Of a stretch of 10,480 nucleotides of DNA, positions 8,021-10,480 are shown piece after piece. The notes beneath the pieces are model-generated. The model was given only the letters and a program-made list of their open reading frames with translations. It made no database searches and was not told the DNA's origin. The stretch's first letter is position 1. Every line of letters starts with the position of its first letter. A program made the position numbers and the translations under genes. Location: the NCBI GenBank assembly GCA_028456385.1, contig JALNQF010000941.1, forward strand, positions 1 through 10,480, in the 5' to 3' direction. The DNA is from Ophiosphaerella korrae. Its lineage: Eukaryota > Ascomycota > Dothideomycetes > Pleosporales > Phaeosphaeriaceae.

Positions 8021-8788
8021 ATGTATCAATCCTCAGAGAAGGCCATGCAGACAGCAGGTCGCATTCCCTTGCCCACCTACGCTGACTTGCGCTCCGCCCG
8101 CCACGCCTACCAACGCACACGTAGACACCCCAACAAGGTGGGTCGCGCAAAGGGCGCCTGCTACCTGTGCTTCTCTGACGCGCCCTACCATGCTGCCCGC
8201 CTCGCGCGGAACGGCGACACCCAACTCAGACTGGGCAACAAGGAGTGGGAGGATGATTTCGCCGCCGAGCTGTGTTTCCAAGAGGACCTGGCTCAGCTGG
8301 GCCCAGTCGGCCGAGTCGTCCACCTGGGCGCACAGGAGCAAGACGACCAGGACGCAGAAGATTTTGGCACCTGGGGCCGCAGACGCATCATGGAAATGCG
8401 AGCAGTCAAGGAGGACAGGATACGACAGACCTCCAGCCAGGCCACGGAAGCCATGGGCCCAGCATCCGCTCCAGCCACTACTCTTCCCACCACGCTCTCC
8501 GACATGCTTGCCCATGAGGCTCTAATATCCATCCTCACGCTGAGCCCCTTCAACATCCGTATGCTACGCCGCCAAGGCAAGCCGCCTTTCTGCATAGTCA
8601 ATGGCTATGCCTGGTTCCAAGGAGACACGGGCGCCTGGCACCGGAACGCGTCTAGATCCTGGCAGTTCGGCTACGCTAGTTGTGACGGCCACGCCTTCCC
8701 ATGTTTTTGCTGTGGCATGGGCATGTATTCCTGCAGCTGCCACAGGGTTGTCAATTTGTTGGATTTGAAGGAGGTTATAGCAGTTTGA
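8021..8788 (+). CDS. Hypothetical cysteine-rich protein, 255 residues
   Basis: I do not recognise this protein. The start at 8021 has a good context (ATCAACATG) and lies 90 bases past a TATA stretch. The upstream in-frame ATG at 7931 would add 30 residues but touches that TATA. Codon third positions are strongly G/C, especially from 8140 to 8700, which favours real coding. Residues 20-65 are basic and include a CYLC pair (Cys47, Cys50). Residues 105-160 are hydrophilic and rich in Q, D, E, S, T and A. Residues 161-215 look globular. The C-terminus has a dense cluster: Cys221, 228, 230, 231, 238, 240 and His241, possibly a metal-binding or disulfide knot. There is no signal peptide at 8021 and no clear membrane segment. 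No intron is needed. It could be an orphan gene or a fragment of a larger one. Confidence 0.65.
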   Translation: MYQSSEKAMQTAGRIPLPTYADLRSARHAYQRTRRHPNKVGRAKGACYLCFSDAPYHAARLARNGDTQLRLGNKEWEDDFAAELCFQEDLAQLGPVGRVVHLGAQEQDDQDAEDFGTWGRRRIMEMRAVKEDRIRQTSSQATEAMGPASAPATTLPTTLSDMLAHEALISILTLSPFNIRMLRRQGKPPFCIVNGYAWFQGDTGAWHRNASRSWQFGYASCDGHAFPCFCCGMGMYSCSCHRVVNLLDLKEVIAV

Positions 8789-9023
8789 TAAAAAGGCTTT
8801 TTCGTAACGGCCATGTGAGGGCCTTGTAAGAGAGGGATACTGAGGCTTTCAGAAAAGCCCTTTTTCAGATTGATCACCTATGACTTGAAGGCACTGGGTA
8901 TGAACTGAGTGGATTGATTCTGCTGTCTATCTCTGGCCCTGCGCTCTATCTATGTATCTGCGATGCGGCGGTCTCGGCTGGGTCTCTCGAGACGGCGGCG
9001 AGCCGGATCCTCAACACCCCTTC
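8789..9023. other. Spacer between the cysteine-rich gene and the Copia LTR
   Basis: No gene is recognised. Just after the stop, AAAAAGGCTTTTTC (8790-8803) and GAAAAGCCCTTTTT (8852-8865) form an imperfect inverted repeat that could act in 3' end formation. From 8963 the sequence turns G/C-rich, with a partial inverted repeat around CTCGAG. An open frame of 66 codons at 8963-9163 runs into the presumed LTR and has no recognisable features. Confidence 0.45.
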
Positions 9024-9031
9024 TGTTGAGG
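9009..9031. repeat. Small hairpin at the presumed far end of the LTR
   Basis: CCTCAACA (9009-9016) and TGTTGAGG (9024-9031) are exact reverse complements around CCCCTTC. The right arm contains the proposed terminal CA of the LTR read on the minus strand, so the hairpin spans the possible element boundary. Confidence 0.55.
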
Positions 9032-9185
9032 TGCTGGTTTCTTTGTTGTATCAGTCGTGCTGACGTAGTCTATCTCCTTGCATGTGAGATTCTTTGTTCG
9101 ATTCCTTTGTTCGTGAAGGTCGAGGCTGCGATCTTTTCAGCTGCGGCGGGGTTGGCGACTTAGCGATCGTCACGCTCGTGCGCCA

Positions 9186-9225
9186 AGCCAATCAGATCGC
9201 CGTACTAGCTTAAGCGAGCCAATCA
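9186..9225 (+). promoter_or_regulatory. Two AGCCAATCA motifs in the presumed Copia LTR
   Basis: AGCCAATCA occurs at 9186-9194 and 9217-9225, 31 bases apart and in the same orientation (TGATTGGCT on the element's strand). CCAAT is the core site of the fungal Hap/CBC complex. In an LTR such sites would fit a U3 promoter, which is inferred. Confidence 0.45.
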
Positions 9226-9255
9226 ACAGATTCCAGGTACACCCGGAATCTGTTG
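9224..9255. repeat. 32-bp near-perfect palindrome
   Basis: CAACAGATTCC (9224-9234) pairs with GGAATCTGTTG (9245-9255). The inner GGT/ACC also pairs, leaving one A/C mismatch and a 2-base centre. It sits in the presumed LTR and overlaps the last two bases of the second CCAAT motif. Its strength in a region of balanced composition makes chance unlikely. Confidence 0.85.
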
Positions 9256-9277
9256 CGCCTCTCTGCGCACATGCTAT

Positions 9278-9328
9278 CGCGCATCTAATCGCGCATCGCG
9301 CATCTAATCATACAACTCATCTAATACA
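9278..9328. repeat. Short direct repeats at the LTR edge
   Basis: CGCGCATCTAATC occurs at 9278-9290 and again at 9297-9309, separated by GCGCAT. A shorter CATCTAATAC follows at 9319-9328, ending exactly at the inferred LTR start on the minus strand. Confidence 0.7.
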
Positions 9329-9335
9329 CCCCTTT
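9329..9335 (-). other. Copia polypurine tract
   Basis: AAAGGGG on the minus strand stands directly before TGTATTAG. It lies downstream of the Copia RNase H region in the correct orientation for priming plus-strand synthesis. Confidence 0.55.
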
Positions 9336-9410
9336 AGGTTAGCAACTTGTTAGCAAGCTAGATATTTATAAAATAATTATAAGATTATTAAAGTAGTCTT
9401 AGATTTTATT

Positions 9411-10100
9411 AAGAGGTGCTTTATATATTATTTAGTATTTAGTTACTTTTAATAGTCTAAGCTAATTTAAGAAACTTTCTTATTTATTTACTAGTAAGAC
9501 CTTTATAAAGCTATCTACTATTATCTCTATTAATAAACTATATTCTACTTTAATTTAGCTAGTAGAGACTTCTTATCTTAGCTAGTAATTATAGATATTA
9601 ATATACTAAAGCTTAGTTTATAGCTTAGCTAGTTCTTTAGTAATAAGCTAGATTATTTAAGTATTATTATACTAGATAGTAATATAGTTTATTAAGAAGT
9701 TTTAATATAAAAATTACTTCTTTAGTTACTTATAATAGAGCTAGTAATTTAGCTTTAGTTATAAATATAGTAACTATATCTTACTTATTTACTTTCTATA
9801 TAATAAGCTTATTAAAAAGTTTAATTATATAGCCTTAAAAGCTTTTCTAGTCTATAGTATTATTAGTAAAAGAAGTATTACTAGTAACTTATAATAAGTT
9901 ATTACTACTTAGCTAAAGTACTTTTAATCTTATATAAGAGAAGTATATAAGTACTTAATTAGTAGCTTTATAGTAAGTAGTACTTAAGTTTATAAAAAAA
10001 TTAGCTAGTTATAATATTATAAAGGTTATATTTAGCTAAGTAGTTATATAATAGACTACTTAGTTATTAACTACTAAGTACTCTAGAAAAGAGTTATAGT
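9411..10100 (-). pseudogene. pol: Ty1/Copia pol remnant: RT end and RNase H
   Basis: Read on the minus strand, the RT/RNase H connection appears first as VVYYITT near 10059 and then LANFFINLSTT. RNase H follows: SNTSFTNN with the first acidic position changed (about 9885-9860), GYIIKLFNKL near 9835, the conserved glutamate segment as TKAKLLALL with Glu changed to Lys (about 9759-9733), LITKELAKL near 9640, and VEYSLL and IVDSFIKVLLVNK at 9548-9483. These match the end of fungal Copia polyproteins. The frame changes once between about 9690 and 9660, and many TAA/TAG stops occur. Only one TpG and no CpA or CpG remain between 9362 and 10480. Sequence from about 10100 rightward no longer reads as Copia, so the element is interrupted or too decayed there. 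Confidence 0.85.
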
Positions 10101-10112
10101 AAACTAAAAGTT

Positions 10113-10250
10113 AATAACTAAAGTATATATAGTAATTAAGTAATAAACTTTTTAAATAATAGAATAATTTTTATAATATTAATATATTATTACTTTTAGT
10201 TAGAGATTAAATTACTAATACTATTCTAATAATATATATTCTTACTAACT
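10113..10250 (+). repeat. Dispersed repeat, second copy
   Basis: It matches 4034-4173 in the same orientation, with a shared start (AATAACTAAAGTATATATAG) and a shared 26-base run beginning ATTACTAATACTATTC. Differences are base changes between A and G or C and T, plus small indels. The two copies lie on opposite sides of the gene island. Confidence 0.75.
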
Positions 10251-10414
10251 TTTTACTTATACTAATCTATTAATCTATAATATAATTTTATTTATATACT
10301 CTATAGATCTATAAATTATATTATATATTTTAATTATAAGTTATTTTATAATAGGTTACCTATTATTAACTATAGTAACTATTAGGAGTATTAGTAGACT
10401 AAGAAGTAATAATA

Positions 10415-10480
10415 AAAGTTTATATAGTAATTAAGTAATAACTATAAATAATAGTTAATTTATATATATAATATTAAGTA
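10415..10480 (+). repeat. Dispersed repeat, third copy, cut by the window edge
   Basis: AAAGTTTATATAGTAATTAA and the following bases repeat the start of the copy at 10113, about 300 bases further right. The copy runs off the window. Confidence 0.55.

Larger units (their letters stand above)
9024..9328 (-). repeat. Probable 3' LTR of the Copia element, not RIP-mutated
   Basis: On the minus strand AAAGGGG is followed at once by TGTATTAG, the expected polypurine tract/LTR junction, about 150 bases past the last recognisable Copia pol codon. A plausible far end is CTCAACA at 9024, giving TG...CA ends and about 305 bp. CTACAACA-like sequence near 9043 is an alternative. Inside are two copies of AGCCAATCA, a 32-bp near-palindrome and short GCGCATCTAATC repeats. 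CpA, TpG and CpG are all plentiful, in contrast to the internal region. The other LTR is not in the window, so length and identity are unproven. Confidence 0.55.
10101..10480. repeat. AT-rich repeat block, right edge of window
   Basis: No coding domain is recognisable. It holds the second and third copies of the dispersed repeat, whose starts are about 300 bases apart. CpA, TpG and CpG are absent throughout. It may be another repeat element inserted in the Copia sequence, or an unrecognised part of it. Confidence 0.55.

Noticed and set aside
7986..8525. Overlapping plus-strand open frame of 179 codons and a minus-strand open frame of 160 codons (8033-8515)
   Set aside because: They are by-products of G/C-rich codons in the main frame. 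They end inside it and have no motifs.
9085..9105. GTTCGATTCC resembling a tRNA B box
   Set aside because: No paired stem flanks it and no A box or acceptor stem is visible at a suitable distance.
8963..9163. Plus-strand open frame of 66 codons with an arginine-rich start
   Set aside because: It runs from G/C-rich spacer into the presumed LTR and looks like a chance frame.
10060..10082. Palindrome-like ACTTAGT...ACTAAGT as a transposon terminal repeat
   Set aside because: The arms are only 7-8 bp in extremely AT-rich DNA and fall inside sequence still readable as Copia pol.

Overview
The window looks like nuclear DNA of a filamentous ascomycete (Pezizomycotina). A gene island of normal base composition, about 4.6 kb (roughly 4700-9340), sits between two very AT-rich blocks. 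Both blocks are retrotransposon remains almost stripped of CpA and TpG, the signature of repeat-induced point mutation (RIP, C-to-T at CpA). The serine carboxypeptidase has five introns of 50-58 nt with CTAAC/CTGAC-like branch sites, which is typical of ascomycetes. The species cannot be named from this sequence.

Left block, 1-4690. The plus strand carries the 3' part of a Ty3/Gypsy element: reverse transcriptase, RNase H, integrase and a terminal chromodomain-like segment, readable in one frame from about 62 to 2806 but full of TAA/TAG stops. A polypurine tract (3437-3450) and a probable 3' LTR (3451-3908) follow. The LTR holds four tandem hairpin-forming units of about 31 bp. From 3909 to 4690 lies a second AT-rich repeat family with several inverted repeats.

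Gene island, 4690-9340. A complete minus-strand gene of six exons (7312 down to 5231) encodes a predicted secreted S10 serine carboxypeptidase of 604 residues with an intact Ser-Asp-His triad. One of its introns is best read as GC-AG. A 0.7 kb spacer separates it from a divergent plus-strand gene (8021-8788) for an unrecognised 255-residue cysteine-rich protein. The two genes may share a promoter region, but nothing shows a common function.

Right block, 9024-10480. This is the 3' end of a Ty1/Copia element on the minus strand: RNase H region (9483-10059 recognisable), a polypurine tract (9329-9335) and an apparently unmutated, probable 3' LTR (about 9024-9328) with paired CCAAT motifs and a 32-bp near-palindrome. 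RIP-type decay stops close to the internal/LTR junction. A repeat of about 140 bp seen at 4034-4173 recurs at 10113-10250 and again, partially, at 10415-10480, so the same repeat family brackets the gene island.

No new multi-gene system was found. The points most worth a second look are the two different decay patterns of the transposon blocks, the clean RIP/LTR boundary, the GC-AG intron and altered substrate-binding motif of the peptidase, and the orphan cysteine-rich gene.
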